Below, piece after piece: positions 10,706 through 22,608 of a stretch of 64,000 nucleotides of DNA. The notes under the pieces were generated by a model. It was not told the DNA's origin, ran no database searches, and was given only the letters and a program-made list of their open reading frames with translations. Location: assembly GCF_910592395.1 (NCBI RefSeq), contig NC_088314.1:15907998-15971997 (forward strand), given 5' to 3'. A program made the position numbers and the translations under genes. The stretch is from Lineus longissimus. Its lineage: Eukaryota > Nemertea > Pilidiophora > Heteronemertea > Lineidae. Each line of letters opens with the position of its first letter. Positions within the stretch are counted from its first letter, which is position 1.

Positions 10706-13700
10706 CTATTGTGGGCGTGGCCACTCCAAATTTACTCCTCGTGCGATGCGCGACTTGTCCGCATGTGTCATCATGGTCCTACCAGCCTCATCACATTGCA
10801 GTAGCACTGTAAAATCCTCGTTCATTTCCAAGACCAAATACGGCCCAAGCCATGGACGGTGCCGATCTCCCTTGAATGACTTCCTAGGATTGAAGTAGTA
10901 TACAGCATCTCCAGCTTTCAGCGACTGGTACGTTGGAAGAGATGTTTTCCACTGCTTCTTTTGTACCCGTTGCGTGGTATTGAGATGGTTCCTAACCAAC
11001 GCGAAAGCCTTATGGAACTTGGCCTCCAGGTTAGTAACGTAAGCAGGTACATTGGTTACATCCTCTGAAGGAGTGGTGTAGAGAAGGTCAAGTGGCAACT
11101 TCGTCTCCCTTGCTGTCAATAGGAAGTGGGGGTTTCGCCTGTGCTTGAATGAATGGATGATCGGTACGCCATCAGGAAAATAGGTAAAATTAAATCCCAA
11201 CTGCCGACGCTTTCCTTGTGATCATGAATGTATGTCTTCATCATATTCTTTAGGGTCTTGTTAAAATTTTCGATAAGCCCATTACTTTTAGGATTGTACG
11301 CTGTGGTCAGTGTTTTGTCGACTCCTAACTTCTTCATCAGGGCAGTATACAGGCTCGAAACAAACTGGGCGCCGCGGTCGCTATGGATGATGTACATACA
11401 CCCGAATCTTGATACTAAATCCTTGATTATGGCATTACAGACTTCTTCCGTTTCCATAGTGCGAAGGGGTGTGGCCTCCACCCACTTCGTGAAGTTGTCC
11501 TCCATAGTGATAATGTATTGGTATCCTCGGTCCGTAACTCTCAATGGCCCAATCAAATCAATGCTTACCCTCTCGAACGCTTCGCCAAACAACTGCTGAG
11601 TAAGAGGTCGTTGTATCTTCTTATGGGGATGTTTAACCATGTTACAAGTGTAACAGTAGGAAACAAAGCGCATAGTGTACCTACGCCATCCGACCCAATA
11701 GAATCTCGATTTTACACGTTGCAGAGTTTTCGGTGTTCCCAAATGTCCGGCAGTAGGATTGCAATGAAGCTTTTCCAAAACTTGCTGACGCAGAGCTCGT
11801 GGTAGCACTATCTGTACCCGAAGGTCCTTATCCTTCACTTCCAGTCTCCGACATAGAATCCCATCACGTACGAAAAGATTCCGCCAGTGTTGCCTTAAGG
11901 CTTTGACACTGAGACTTTCTGCTGAAATGGCTCTATATATGGGGTAGCCCGACCCACTGATCTTTAATTGAAGAATCGGAGCAATATCAGGGTCACTACG
12001 TTGTAGATTAGCTAGTTCACTCAAATTTGGATTTGTCAATTCCGTTGTTGATTCAGGTATGTCCTCTGTCTCTCTTTCCTCTGCTTCCTTTTCTTCCTCC
12101 TTCTTTGTCCGTGAACGTGTCATTATGGCGTTACAAGATATCATAAGGTCATCAACCTTTTGTTCAAGATTGTCATCTGTGTCACGTGAATGCTCGCAGT
12201 GTGGCACTTCTGCTGGTGGTACTACGCGTCTGTAGTGTCTTGGCTTTCCAGGACGATCCGATGATTTAGCCTGTCTGCATTGGCGTCCACACTGCAAACA
12301 GGGTATCCTACTCATGGCATCAGCGTTGCTATGCAGGCGTCCGGCACGATGAACCAAGTCGAATTTGAATGATGACATAAACAATTGCCAACGTTGGATT
12401 TGCTCATTAGCATCCGTGAGAGTAAGTAGGTGGCTAACTGCACTATTGTCCGTTCTAATCAAGAAATGCTGTCCGTAAAGATAAGGTTTGAAGTGTTCAA
12501 TTGCACGAATCACCGCCAGAAATTCACGCTTCGTAATGCAGTACTTTCTTTCTGAGTCCGACAGTAATCTGGAGTAGAATCCGATGACATGCTCACGTCC
12601 CTTTTGAACCTGACTAAGCACTCCACCCATTCCCATGTTCGAGGCATCCGTGTCCAAGATGAATCCTCCACCTTTCACGTCAGGATATCATAGAACCGGT
12701 GCCGACGTCAGTGCAGCCTTAAGTCGAACAAAAGCTTGCTCACATTCGGCAGTCCAAACCAAACCACTGGAACTCTTGGTAAGCGCATACAAGGGGGCAG
12801 CGATGTCACTCATGTTTCGGATGAAACGTCTGTAGTAAGACACGAGACCTAAGAAACGTTTCACTTCGGTTTTGAGGTTCTTCTTCGGCACAGTGGACAA
12901 CGACGGCCATTCCTTCACTGCTTCAATCTTGCTCTTCAGTGGAGCGATTCCTTTCCGTGAAATTACATGTCCAAGATATTCCAATGATGATTGCATTAGT
13001 ATGCACTTGCTGGGCTTTATCTTCAAGTTAGCCTTCTGCAGTCTCGTCAGTACCGCTTTCAAGTTGTTGAGGGTTTCATCGAATGTCCGACCGTATACTA
13101 AAATATCGTCCAAGTAGAGTAGACACTTTTCCCATTGTAAGTGACGAAGTACATTCTCCATCAACCGTTCAAAAGTTAAAGGGGCGTTACATAGCCCGAA
13201 AGGCAGAACCGTGAACTGGAAAGATCCTTGTTTCGTCAAAAATGCACTCTTTTCCCTGTCACTCTGGGTGGCCAAAGGTACCTGCCAGTATCCCGACTGT
13301 AAATCTAGCGAACAAAAGAGTGTGCTCCCATGTAATGAATCCACACAGTCATCGAACTTTGGTGGGGGTAGTTATCGACCTTTGTCACTGAGTTCAAGCG
13401 CCGAAAATCAATGCAGAACCTACTAGTTCCATCCTTTTTGCCAACGATGACAGGGGCACTTGCCCATGGACTACTTGACTCCTCCATGATTCCCCATGCA
13501 AGTCCATCCTTTACAGCTTCCTTGATTATTTGTTCCTTTTTGAATCCCTGGCGTCTAAGAGGGAGTCGAAACGGTTTAGCTTCACCCGTATTAATCTCAT
13601 CTCCCACAAGCGATGTCTTGCCAATATCTGATGGTGACTTGGAAAAAGTGTCCTGAAATTCGATCAGCAACGATGCAAGTTTTATCCTCTGAGGCACATC

Positions 13701-14531
13701 CAGGTCCGTACTCGATTTATGATAAAGTTCTGACAGATGCTGTGGCATATTATCTTCGAGTTTCTCCAGCAACTCGTCATCATTTGTGATGGGACTTTCA
13801 TTGCTCGCATGAAAGATCTGTTTGGACTCGACTTCCGTATCCTCAGATACACAACCTGGAAATGCATATCCCACTATGCTGTCCTTGGGAATTACAATTT
13901 CCTCATCCGTTGCATTGAATAATTGAACAACTGTAGATCGCCTCTTCCTCCCCTGGGTCGTTAATGATCGTGCTGGAAGTACTCCACTCTTCTGGATAAA
14001 GTACACACTGGGTTCAAATGACACATCCTCCTTGGAACGAAAAGGTCTGTTCAAACACGCCTTGGTGATCAGTTCGGACCCAGGTGCTATCTTTGTCTCA
14101 TATTGTAGCCTCACAGAATGGGGAAGAATGCTATGCTTTTGAGTTATCATGGGATATTCCGTCCCATTGAATACGAAAGTTTCAGTACTCATCTTAAAGT
14201 CACATCTAAATTCAGCAAGAAAATCCATTCCCCATATTCTGTCCATGCTATCCATGTTCGCTACCGTCATCTCGAATTCAAACCTAGTATTATACACTCG
14301 CACTGGTATCCTCACTGTTCCGAGTATACCCAGTTTCGATGCTCCATCGGCCATGGTTATGACATCTCCAGAAGGTAGTAGTGGCGGCCTGTGCTTCTTC
14401 AGTATGTTGAAGTATGCCTTCGAGGACAAGAACGTCGACTGTGACCCAGAATCAATCAAAAAACATGTTGGCAGTCCGTTCAAATAGGTCGTCAAATATG
14501 ACCTAGATGGAGCTCTATTGGTTGCATTCAC
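10706..14531 (-). pseudogene. Gypsy pol: protease, RT, RNase H, integrase; broken by two frameshifts and a stop
   Basis: Domains in order: aspartic protease with FLIDSGS (near 14465); RT with RFCIDFRRLNSVTK, then FCSLDLQSGYWQ and LLYLDDILVYG; RNase H with FILDTDASNMGMG; an HHCC zinc-binding region (AGHLGTPKTL..CYTC); integrase core with the D-D-E residues in SIDLIGP, HSDRGAQF and GLIENFNK. A C-terminal module ends in WLGPYLVLEM. Lesions: a one-base shift near 13340, an in-frame TGA at 12690-12688 between RT and RNase H, and a shift near 11125. All else is well preserved, which fits the similar LTRs. Confidence 0.92.
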
Positions 14532-14572
14532 GTATTGGCCGTGCCCCGCCGCTGCCTCAGGGAAGGCACGGC

Positions 14573-16018
14573 CTACTGGTTTTCCGGGTCCTCAGTATTC
14601 TGGCCGGTGTCGGTAAAGTGCTGAACACCAACAGGACAATCTCTCCAGAAGTGGTCAGGTGAATGGCAAATAAAACACAACCTATCTGCCTGCTGTAACC
14701 TCCTATCTTCTTGATTATACCGTCCACGTCCATAGCCTCTTCCCCAACCAAAGCCACGGCCTCGTCCACGGCCTCTCTGAAAAGGGTTGCCCTGCCCCTG
14801 GGTGTTCTCTGATGATGGCTCTGGGGTGTTGAGAGCTGCCACTTCCTCCCTGCCATAGATGGGCTGATTCACTGCCAGAAGGTGAGCCTCGTAACTCTTC
14901 GCTAGCTGGAGCACATCCGCCAATGGACGATCCTTATGTTCAAATAATTTGTCACCCAGTGGTCCCTGACGCAATGCAAGATAAAGCTGTAAGCCTAAGT
15001 CGGGTTGAAGGCGTCCGTAAGCTCGCTTGCTGTACAAAGAGATGCGAAACGACAGTTGTTCCAGTGTTTCTCCGTGCTCCCTCGTGACATCTCTGAGTTT
15101 GGCCACCCATTCGGATTTCTCACCAATGTAATGCTTCTCTAACTTGGCCACCAGTTTCTCAAACGTTACAGTCTCTCCAGCTAGATCCAGCGCTGCCAAA
15201 ACCTTCGCTGCTGGTCCCGTCAACTTCTCTCTCAGTAACGCAAGTTTTCCCCCAGATGACCACCCTGTGGTCATGGCGTTGAAATTGGCCAGGTAAGATT
15301 CAATACCAATTTCCTCCTCCTTGAATGGGGCCATCTTGGGCTGTCTCCTATTCACTACCGCAGATTGCAAAGGATCGCCAAATGAACAGTTTGTGAAGTG
15401 ATTTACTACTGGTGCACTGACACCATTTGTTTCCGTACTGTGGGTAGGCAACAATCCTGCCACATCAGTACTATTGTCACTCATCACTACCTCCGGCCTA
15501 GTACAGTGGACAGGCAACAATCCAGTCACATCAGTACCCATGTCAGCGAATGTAACTCCCGTTGCACTGCTGCTGGCTGGCTCACTTGACTCTTTTCCTA
15601 CTGGTGGTGCACTTAATTCCAGGGCTGGTGGTGATAGGCTCCCCATCAGGATGGGACTGGTAGTAGGCATCCTAATCCCACGCAGGGGTCCCATGGGAGT
15701 TTGGACCACTGCTGTTGACGTCGCCGGCGCACTGTCTGCCTGGATCCATGTCTCTTCCATCGATAGGATTTCATAAGACGTCACACTCCCAGTAATAGAC
15801 TTCACTGCCGAAAAAGCATTCGATATAGTCTTTCGGACAGAATTCAGAAATCCCAATGTTCCCATTGGTCCTTCATAGGTAATGGTGGGAGCATTAGGGG
15901 TGTTGCCAGGGGAATCTGTCCTAGCCTGTCTCCGTTCCACAGGTACATCACCCGGCCGTCCTCTACCCCTTAGCTCCATTCCTTCTTCTACTCTCCGATC
16001 CTCACCTCCGTCGGCCAT
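14573..16018 (-). CDS. Gypsy Gag, 481 residues, intact
   Basis: Structural protein that packages the element RNA. A central retrotransposon-gag region (ATKVLAALDL-like helix through AKLRDVTREHGETLEQLSFRI) is followed by a Gly-Arg-rich RNA-binding stretch and one CCHC zinc knuckle (CFICHSPDHFWRDC, spacing C-x2-C-x4-H-x4-C). The start ATG at 16018 is followed by an acidic N terminus. The pol frame starts 41 bp downstream of the Gag stop in another frame, so pol is made either by frameshift or separate initiation. Confidence 0.9.
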   Translation of the reverse strand: MADGGEDRRVEEGMELRGRGRPGDVPVERRQARTDSPGNTPNAPTITYEGPMGTLGFLNSVRKTISNAFSAVKSITGSVTSYEILSMEETWIQADSAPATSTAVVQTPMGPLRGIRMPTTSPILMGSLSPPALELSAPPVGKESSEPASSSATGVTFADMGTDVTGLLPVHCTRPEVVMSDNSTDVAGLLPTHSTETNGVSAPVVNHFTNCSFGDPLQSAVVNRRQPKMAPFKEEEIGIESYLANFNAMTTGWSSGGKLALLREKLTGPAAKVLAALDLAGETVTFEKLVAKLEKHYIGEKSEWVAKLRDVTREHGETLEQLSFRISLYSKRAYGRLQPDLGLQLYLALRQGPLGDKLFEHKDRPLADVLQLAKSYEAHLLAVNQPIYGREEVAALNTPEPSSENTQGQGNPFQRGRGRGRGFGWGRGYGRGRYNQEDRRLQQADRLCFICHSPDHFWRDCPVGVQHFTDTGQNTEDPENQ

Positions 16019-16944
16019 TTTGAAAACCTGTCAAGTCTTATCAAACACTTAATCAAAGAGTAACTCCATAAAATCACCGCCCTAACCAACCAGTATAATC
16101 ACACATACATGCACCAGAGCACTATCACACACAAATCACTACCATGTACTAAATGCATATAATTTTACTGTACCACTGTAAATAAATTCCAAGCAGCTTA
16201 CTAATAACACATACACGCATGCATACACTATGCATACACTATACACTGTGTATTCAACAACACCAAAATTACCAAAATAAATGTGAGCGTTCAAGGTACT
16301 CCCAATCACTTAGAGACTTACCTATACCAATGAATGAACCACAAATGTACACTCTGTACATCTACCTATGTACATGCACCTACAGGTAATGCTGGAAATG
16401 GAAAACCAAAGTTATTCCCAAAGAATAACCACTAAATGTGTACTCAGTTATGCATGGTGATATATACATGTACACCGAATATAATACAAGCATGTAATAG
16501 GCATATCAAATATACCAGTAATACACAACATGGAAAACAAAATGCAAGTATCAAATACAGTTGGCATCCACAACTGCAATTCCAGAAAATAGCAAAATCA
16601 CATGTATCAAATCTTCACTTTACCAATCTGTCACACAACAGAGCAGTGACTTAAAATATTAATGGTAACACTCACCAAGAAAATCATACACATCATCAAA
16701 TTACCACCAAGAGTTAAACATCATACATGTGGACCAAAATTACAGCAATAATACAAGTACTCAGTGCACAAAAACTAATATACACTACAGAAGCGTTGGA
16801 AAAAATTTAACAGGTCGTCACCCAGCAGGAAAAAAGTAATATGAAAAAGACAAAATAGGGGTCGCCACCTGCTGGACAACAAGAATTAAACAAATTCCAA
16901 ACAAATCATACTAGAAGTACATGTATATTTACATGTAGTTGCGT
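16019..16944 (-). other. Non-coding leader of the LTR element
   Basis: About 0.93 kb of AT-rich, CA-rich sequence between the SGNH-like frame and gag. I see no reading frame of note, no second LTR and no clear TIR element. A short imperfect repeat (TCGTCACCCAGCAGG and TCGCCACCTGCTGG) lies at 16815-16876. It could hold an intron or an internal ribosome entry, but nothing shows this directly. Confidence 0.5.
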
Positions 16945-17565
16945 TCATATTTTCAGTTCTCTCGCACGTCTGCAGCCTGTTGTTATGGCCCTTCTCAAAC
17001 TGAAGTTATATAATCGCATCCCTTCCTCCGAGGTGATTTGAATATCGTCCGATGTTAATGCCACATCTAATCTGACTATCGCAGCCCGCTCGTGTCGAAA
17101 ACAATAAATCCTCTTGTTTGACTTCGCCTCCTTCTGAATTTCCGCATTAAAGGTTGCCGCTTTTTGCTTAAATTCTTCAGCGGTCAGTCGTGTCAGGCGA
17201 TAACGACTGATGACCTGACAAAGTACAATTACTTTAACCTTTCCCTCAGTCAGGAGGGAATTACAAAATGCTATTAATCTTGCCGCAATCTCCGTCGCGT
17301 GTACAGTCCCATTCGGCCTCACCTGGCACAGATCGTTAGTACCAAGTTCTAATACTAAAACATCCGGACCAGACTCACTTACGGACTTCCTTACGACGCC
17401 TGTCCAGCATCATCAACTTTTAGACCGCCCTTACCTTGCACATGTACCACTTCACCATGTAGAGCAAGGTTGGCAGCAAAAATCGCTTTGGTCACAACGT
17501 GCACCACTGCACAGATATGTATGGAAGTTCCTAACGAAGGAGTGACCACACACAAGAACACGCAT
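16945..17565 (-). pseudogene. SGNH/GDSL esterase-like domain in the LTR-element leader
   Basis: The first reading frame after the 5' LTR begins at an ATG at 17565. SGNH block I (nucleophile Ser) is seen as LVCGHSFVR near 17544-17530. After a frameshift comes an NLALHGEVVHVQGKGGLKVDDA block. After a second shift near 17395 comes PDVLVLELGTNDLC, which is block III with the Asn of G-T-N-D at 17343-17332. The block V region reads SDDIQIT near 17053-17033, where the expected catalytic His is replaced by Gln. About 200 residues in total, without a signal peptide. SGNH esterase domains are known in ORF1 of CR1-like LINEs; finding one between a Gypsy 5' LTR and gag is unusual. This copy is inactive. 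Confidence 0.75.
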
Positions 17566-17691
17566 TGGTCGGTAATGAACGTCACTGGACGGTTTTCAGT
17601 TCGTGAGACCGTGTGCGTCGCCTTAGATTAGCTCGTTTCCGATGAAATAGATACTTTAAAAACACCAACCGTCCTGCCGGGGTATGCCAGA

Positions 17692-17911
17692 TGCTCGGTT
17701 TTCCACCCACGTGGCCTCGAAATCAGAAGACGAAACAGTGGGTTCGTATAATCGGTGGGTTTTAATCACTTATAGAATAATACACACAGCATGTTACTTG
17801 GTCTCACTTCCGCTTCTCCAACCTCTTCCCCGGTCTCACTCCACAGTCGGCATATGCCAGGTCTCATTGGCTAGTTAGGGTGCAATCCCCCCCCCCCCCG
17901 GGTATCATACA
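17692..17911 (-). repeat. 5' LTR
   Basis: 220 bp, TG..CA on the minus strand, with CTGTG directly outside at 17912-17916. It contains a 13-C/G run, matched by a 12-C/G run in the other LTR. The promoter of the element should lie here, but I see no clear TATA box. Confidence 0.93.
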
Positions 17912-18109
17912 CTGTGCTGAGTACATTTCTCCCTACTCCTGCTGACGCAGCATCTATTGTCACTGCGTCTATTCCATCTCTTCCTGCATCTCCCTTTGCG
18001 TCGTTTTCCTCCGACTGTTTCTGGCCTCCAGTCGATCAGTGCTCGGGATAGGCGTGTCTGATCGATACGGGCCACGTTCCCATATGGGCTCTTTTAAATT
18101 GGAGGGACA

Positions 18110-18452
18110 CAGGCTGTTTTGGCTATCGCTCTGCCATTTCGGTCACTTTAAACTAGACCAATTCCTGGCAACCGTCTCGGGATGACGCTGTCTCATCTTG
18201 GCTTTGCAATATGTCTCTGGAGCGTCCTTGCTCAATTCAGCGTACCCCCAGGTGGGATCTCTCGGTGGTGCTAAGGGCTCTTATGAAGTTCCCATTCGAG
18301 CCTGTGCACAAAGCAGATTTAAATATCTGACCTTTAAGACCGGTTTTCTGTTGGCTTTGGCCTCGGCACAGAGACGGTCCCAGCTCCATGCTTTAACATT
18401 TGATAAATTGGCTTTTAACGAGAGTGGTGCGGTCCTCGATTTGTCCTTGTGA
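18110..18452 (+). pseudogene. Second DIRS tyrosine-recombinase remnant
   Basis: On the plus strand, out of frame with itself in places, are MSLERPCSIQR-like, PRWDLSVV and LKYLTFKTGFLLALASAQRRSQLHAL-like blocks. These are the central part of a DIRS recombinase, including the first catalytic Arg region. At least one indel lies near 18320. It resembles but clearly differs from the recombinase at 4756-5807 (for example SQLHAL against SELHAL), so it derives from another family member. The HxxR and Tyr parts are missing. Sequence 18453-19061 holds nothing I recognise. Confidence 0.75.
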
Positions 18453-19061
18453 AAATGAAAAACATTGTCAACATGTCAATATTGATCAAAAGCCTCGAAA
18501 ATAATGTTTTTATCTGACAAAATAATTTCCAATACTTTATGCCTGGACGTGAAATATTTGATCTATCATACTGAATACATGTTTCAAATACCGCAACATA
18601 ATAAATTCGGTCGAGATGGTACCTGGTCGGCACGATGCTCCTCTTCCGCCGACTCCCTTCGACAGTTTATCAAAGTACTGTCAGATGGAGACGGCGCATT
18701 ATTGGGTACGATAAACATTTTTCCCTCCTTGGATCTTTGTCGACAATTCGGGGTCTCTTTCATTCATCAATGCCCTCAAGGCACGGAGGGCTGTTCTCCA
18801 TCACCTTTTTGGTGCTTACACCATCCTATTTATTTTCAATCGGCGGATTTGTAGCCAGGACTGTACATTAGCAGACGATTGTTAGAGGCGAGTCCAGGCC
18901 CGACTAGGAAGCTTTGTACTTTTTGTTCGTGGATTTAACAATCGCACTTTATGCAACCTTCCTGGTATTTGGGCATAATTCAAGCCACTGACAGCATCAC
19001 TGTGCAAAATCCTGGCGTAAATCGCCGTAAACATGTTATTTTTATCGCCGATTTTGGCCTA

Positions 19062-20457
19062 AGACAAGACCACAATTGATTTGTTAAGCCTTTTAGCAGT
19101 TAAATTATCAATGTTTGACCGCGATGCATCAAATACTGCGTGGGGTTGTGAATCTGAAATTTTATTATGATATTCCGGACATTCGGGCAAGTAAATGGTG
19201 AAAAATAAACTGGTAGTTGACCACGGAATTTTTTTGATAATCGACAAACAGACAGACAGACATTGATATTTCCACTATTTTCAGCCAACTGGCAGAAAAA
19301 TCTCAAAACACGCCTCTATTACCCAAGGAGGATACCGCGGTGACGTCACGGCTTTTCCAAGATGGCGCTGCATATTGTAAACAAACTCGATCCACCGCCA
19401 AGGGAAAATCAAGTCATCAAAAAAGTTAGATTTTTCGCATCAAATCAGAGTTATTAGTACTTTTCTGCTATGAAATAAGTTTTCAGACAATAAGCTATCA
19501 TTTGAATAATGAAAAGTGCTGTTTTGATGGGGAAAAATAGGATTTTTTAAACCAAATAGCCGGGCACCGATCTTCCAAAATTAGCGATGGTTTAAAACAG
19601 TCTCACAGATATGGGGCAATCTCTTCATTATCAGTATGGGATTTGGAGACATGTTTGAAGATTTTACAAGTTCGAGACCTGTAAGACCTAAAACTCGCAT
19701 AGATCCCCATAGATCCCCTCTATTTGTCGAGTTAGCGCCCCTGTAAGATCATGCATTTTCGGACACTAGAACGAAATCTTCCTGCGGATATCGCGGTTTC
19801 GGTGATGATTTAAGGAGAAATTGACTGTTCTTAGAGTTGTATGGGACAGAAATGAGTTCATACTTCATGAATACATGAATATATTATGATATGGGCGGGC
19901 TTCTAAGTCAAAACAATAACAAACTCAACTGCATCTCTACTGTATATTGCGTAGTGCATTGCCTAGTGTATTTCGTAGTGTATTTTAGCGGAGACATTAT
20001 TTCCGCACTTTGGCCACGCCAAACGTCTTTTTTATTCGTGGAAGTTAATCTGCTCTGTAAATATTATTTTACACAGGAAGAATCCATACTAGGTATTGCA
20101 ATATTTCATGTCTATTGGTGTTTTTGTGTACAGGAGCGCACCAGACAGTGAGTCGTGGAGATGTGTTCAGTGCTGCTGCTGTTAGTAGACTGAATTTGAT
20201 TGGCCATAGCGATCAGTAATATGGGTCGGGATCACGTGATGTGACGTCACCGCGGTATCCTCCTTGCCTATTACCAAATTAGCAAAATTCGAAATTAATT
20301 TTTTCCTTAAAATAATTTCTTTATATCTGTAGACTTGCCACAACAAATATTTTTTCAATACCTCTCCAAATATGTACCCGAGAGTTAAAAACATGCACTC
20401 GTCTAATTGATAGGCATCGACCCTCCAACCTATGAATATTCATTAGTGGTCTTGTCT
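19062..20457. mobile_element. TIR element A, copy 1, split by element B
   Basis: Ends are AGACAAGACCAC (19062) and GTGGTCTTGTCT (ending 20457). Without the insertion at 19324-20266 it is collinear and highly similar to copy 2 at 21004-21443. No coding sequence. Confidence 0.88.
19324..20266. mobile_element. TIR element B (943 bp) inserted in element A
   Basis: Perfect 26-bp terminal inverted repeats beginning CAAGGAGGATACCGCGGTGA. The target CTATTACC is present on both sides (19316-19323 and 20268-20275), an 8-bp duplication with one extra base on the right. The intact target is seen in element A copy 2. An 8-bp duplication suggests a hAT-like superfamily, but the ends are not the usual CAGNG. 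No transposase is present; it is non-autonomous. Confidence 0.88.
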
Positions 20458-21003
20458 CAATGAAGGTAGATTTCAGGGGTTAACATTTTAAGAATTTTTT
20501 CAAACTAATGTAGGCGACATCGCGCAAGTCTCCAACAAAGGAAAGTGATATCTGGACATTTTTGGAGAAATGAGAGACATTTCCAAGAGTGGTATAACTG
20601 TGCCAAAAGCGACGAAAGAGGACAAAATCGACAAAAAGTCATGATTTTGCAGCCAACAGCACCAAATTCAAAGACCAGCCTTGGCAAGCGAGCTATGGAG
20701 CTGAAAATTTAGGATGTGATTGAGGAATATCTTTGCTGCTTAGGGCACATCTTTCAGAATCAAGGTCTAAGTAGTTTCAAAGAAATTGCAAAATGAATGG
20801 CAACACAACAAGACTTGTAAAAATGAAACCGAACTTAGACCGGTGCTAGGTTGGCTCATATTGCGGTCAAATTAAGTTTTTTTCTCATTATTTTAGCTTG
20901 TTTTGACCTGGAATCATCAGCAGTACAACATTCTAAATGAATTAGAGTGATTTGAGCACATTCAAATTTTTCACTAAATTGACCCAAAATGTAGTGTAAA
21001 TGG
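20458..21003. other. Spacer between the two element A copies
   Basis: 546 bp of AT-rich sequence without a plausible gene, RNA or repeat that I can recognise. Confidence 0.5.
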
Positions 21004-21443
21004 AGACAAGACCACAATTGATTTTTTAAGCCTTTTAGCAGTTAAATTGTCAATGTTTGACCGCGACGCATCAAATACTGCGTGGGGTTGTGAATCTGAA
21101 ATTGTGTTATGATATTCCGGACAGTCGGGCAAGTAAATGGTGAAAAATAAACTTGTAGTTGACCACGGAAATGTTTTGATAATCGACAAATTAGACAGAC
21201 ATTGATATTTCCACTCTTTTCAGCCAACTGGCAGAAAAATCTCAAAACACGCCCCTATTACCAAATTAGCAAAATTCGAAATTAATTTTTTCATCAAATA
21301 ATTTCTTTATATCTGTAGACTTGCCACAACAAATATTTTTTCAATACCTCTCCAAATATGTACCCGAGAGTTAAAAACATGCACTCGTCTAATTGATAGG
21401 CATCGACCCTCCAACCTATGAATATTCATTAGTGGTCTTGTCT
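21004..21443. mobile_element. TIR element A, copy 2 (440 bp, uninterrupted)
   Basis: 12-bp inverted ends (AGACAAGACCAC / GTGGTCTTGTCT). It is nearly identical to copy 1 and shows the empty site of element B at CCTATTACCAAATTAGC. No reading frame. Confidence 0.88.
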
Positions 21444-21691
21444 CGCCTCTTAAACTTCATTGATGGTCGCCATTTGCAATTTCACGTGATTGATGAAGTC
21501 AGAGGTAAAATAATGCAATGAAATTTTGAAAATTATCATACCTCACGAGACCCTGTTTGACGTGACGTGATTTGCCTAGTTAGTAACGTTATTAGATACA
21601 TGATTGGCTGCTATTGATGTGATGTTATCAAAATGTCTGACCAGAATTTACGCCGGTTTTTTTCTAAATCACAGAGATAAAATAAGATATT

Positions 21692-22362
21692 AGAATACGG
21701 TTTTTAGCAGAGTATGGTATATTTAGTTGGTCATATATCTGTTGTATTTGGGTGCACCTAATTCCATCCCTTCATTATGTAACAAACATTTCTAAAAAGG
21801 TCCAAAAATCCCTTTTTTTAATTTCATGTGCCTTTTTAAAAAAATTCACATGAGCCCATGAACTGTGCTAAATGACCATCCTTTTTTGGAATGTGCAATT
21901 CCAAGGAAAGTGTTCGATAGTCATGTCAAATGCACATTTCAGCTTAGGATTTTTATTTTTTAAATCTCTTCTATTACCTTTGATAAAGACCCCCAAACCT
22001 TCATGTATGAGCCGAGTTGGCCATAAAGACCCTGACTGACAGCATGGCGGACCATGCGGTGTGTTCTCAAAGGTCACCAGCTGTCTGAAAAAAACAATCA
22101 CCTGTAGCGATGAGCTGAAACTAATCTTGAAAACGAAGAATTTAGCAGGAATTTTCTAGTATTGAAAGCAAAAACAACCTTCGTTGCAGCATAGTTCACC
22201 AATACATTGTGAAAAAGAAATAAAATTAAATTAAATAAAAAAGTTACTCTTTAGACATTTCTAGAATTACGTGTTACATAATGAAGAGACAGGATTAGCT
22301 GGGCCAAATACAACATATACATGGCCAACTAGATAAACCATTCTCTGCTGAAACCGCATTCA
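21692..22362. mobile_element. Foldback element with ~110-bp diverged inverted arms
   Basis: 21692-21800 is complementary to 22254-22362 with roughly a fifth of positions changed. Shared blocks include GTTGTATTTGG and CTTCATTATGTAAC. The centre has no gene. It interrupts a dispersed repeat whose other copy lies at 53940-54632. Confidence 0.7.
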
Positions 22363-22608
22363 ACACTTCTGTCCCTTAGATTTGATATTCCGTCTATGCG
22401 ATCAGGCATTTTCACTGGGGCAATTAGACTGCGGGAGGGGGTGGGGGCAATTGAAACGCGGGAAAGTTGTCCAAGAACCCCTCTGGATATTAGTAATGAT
22501 AATAACAATTAGCTGTAATTGAACCGAATGACAAGGAAGATGATTTACAGTTTATAGATGAAAAGCCAAATTATCAAAAATAAACTATATGTAAATTTTT
22601 CTTTGCTT

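Larger units (their letters stand above)
3132..17911 (-). mobile_element. Ty3/Gypsy-type LTR retrotransposon, 14.8 kb, with nested DIRS element
   Basis: Seen: two 220-bp direct repeats (3132-3351 and 17692-17911) that read TGTATGATAC...AGCA on the minus strand, flanked by an identical 5-bp target duplication CTGTG (3127-3131 and 17912-17916). A polypurine tract lies directly inside the left LTR (3352-3366, minus strand). The internal part codes on the minus strand for an SGNH-like frame, gag and pol. Removing the DIRS insertion (3968-10287) leaves about 8.46 kb. A possible primer-binding site starts TGGCATACCCC two bases inside the 5' LTR; I could not assign a tRNA. Pol has two frameshifts and one stop, so this copy is defective. 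Confidence 0.9.

Noticed and set aside
10291-16673. A 14-bp inverted match TGGTGAGTGTTACC (10291) and GGTAACACTCACCA (16660) as possible element ends
   Set aside because: Too short, with no similarity beyond it. It lies inside the defined LTR element and is probably chance.
18635-18871. Plus-strand frame considered as more of the second DIRS recombinase
   Set aside because: STVYQSTVRWRRR faintly resembles the core-binding region, but order and remaining residues do not fit.
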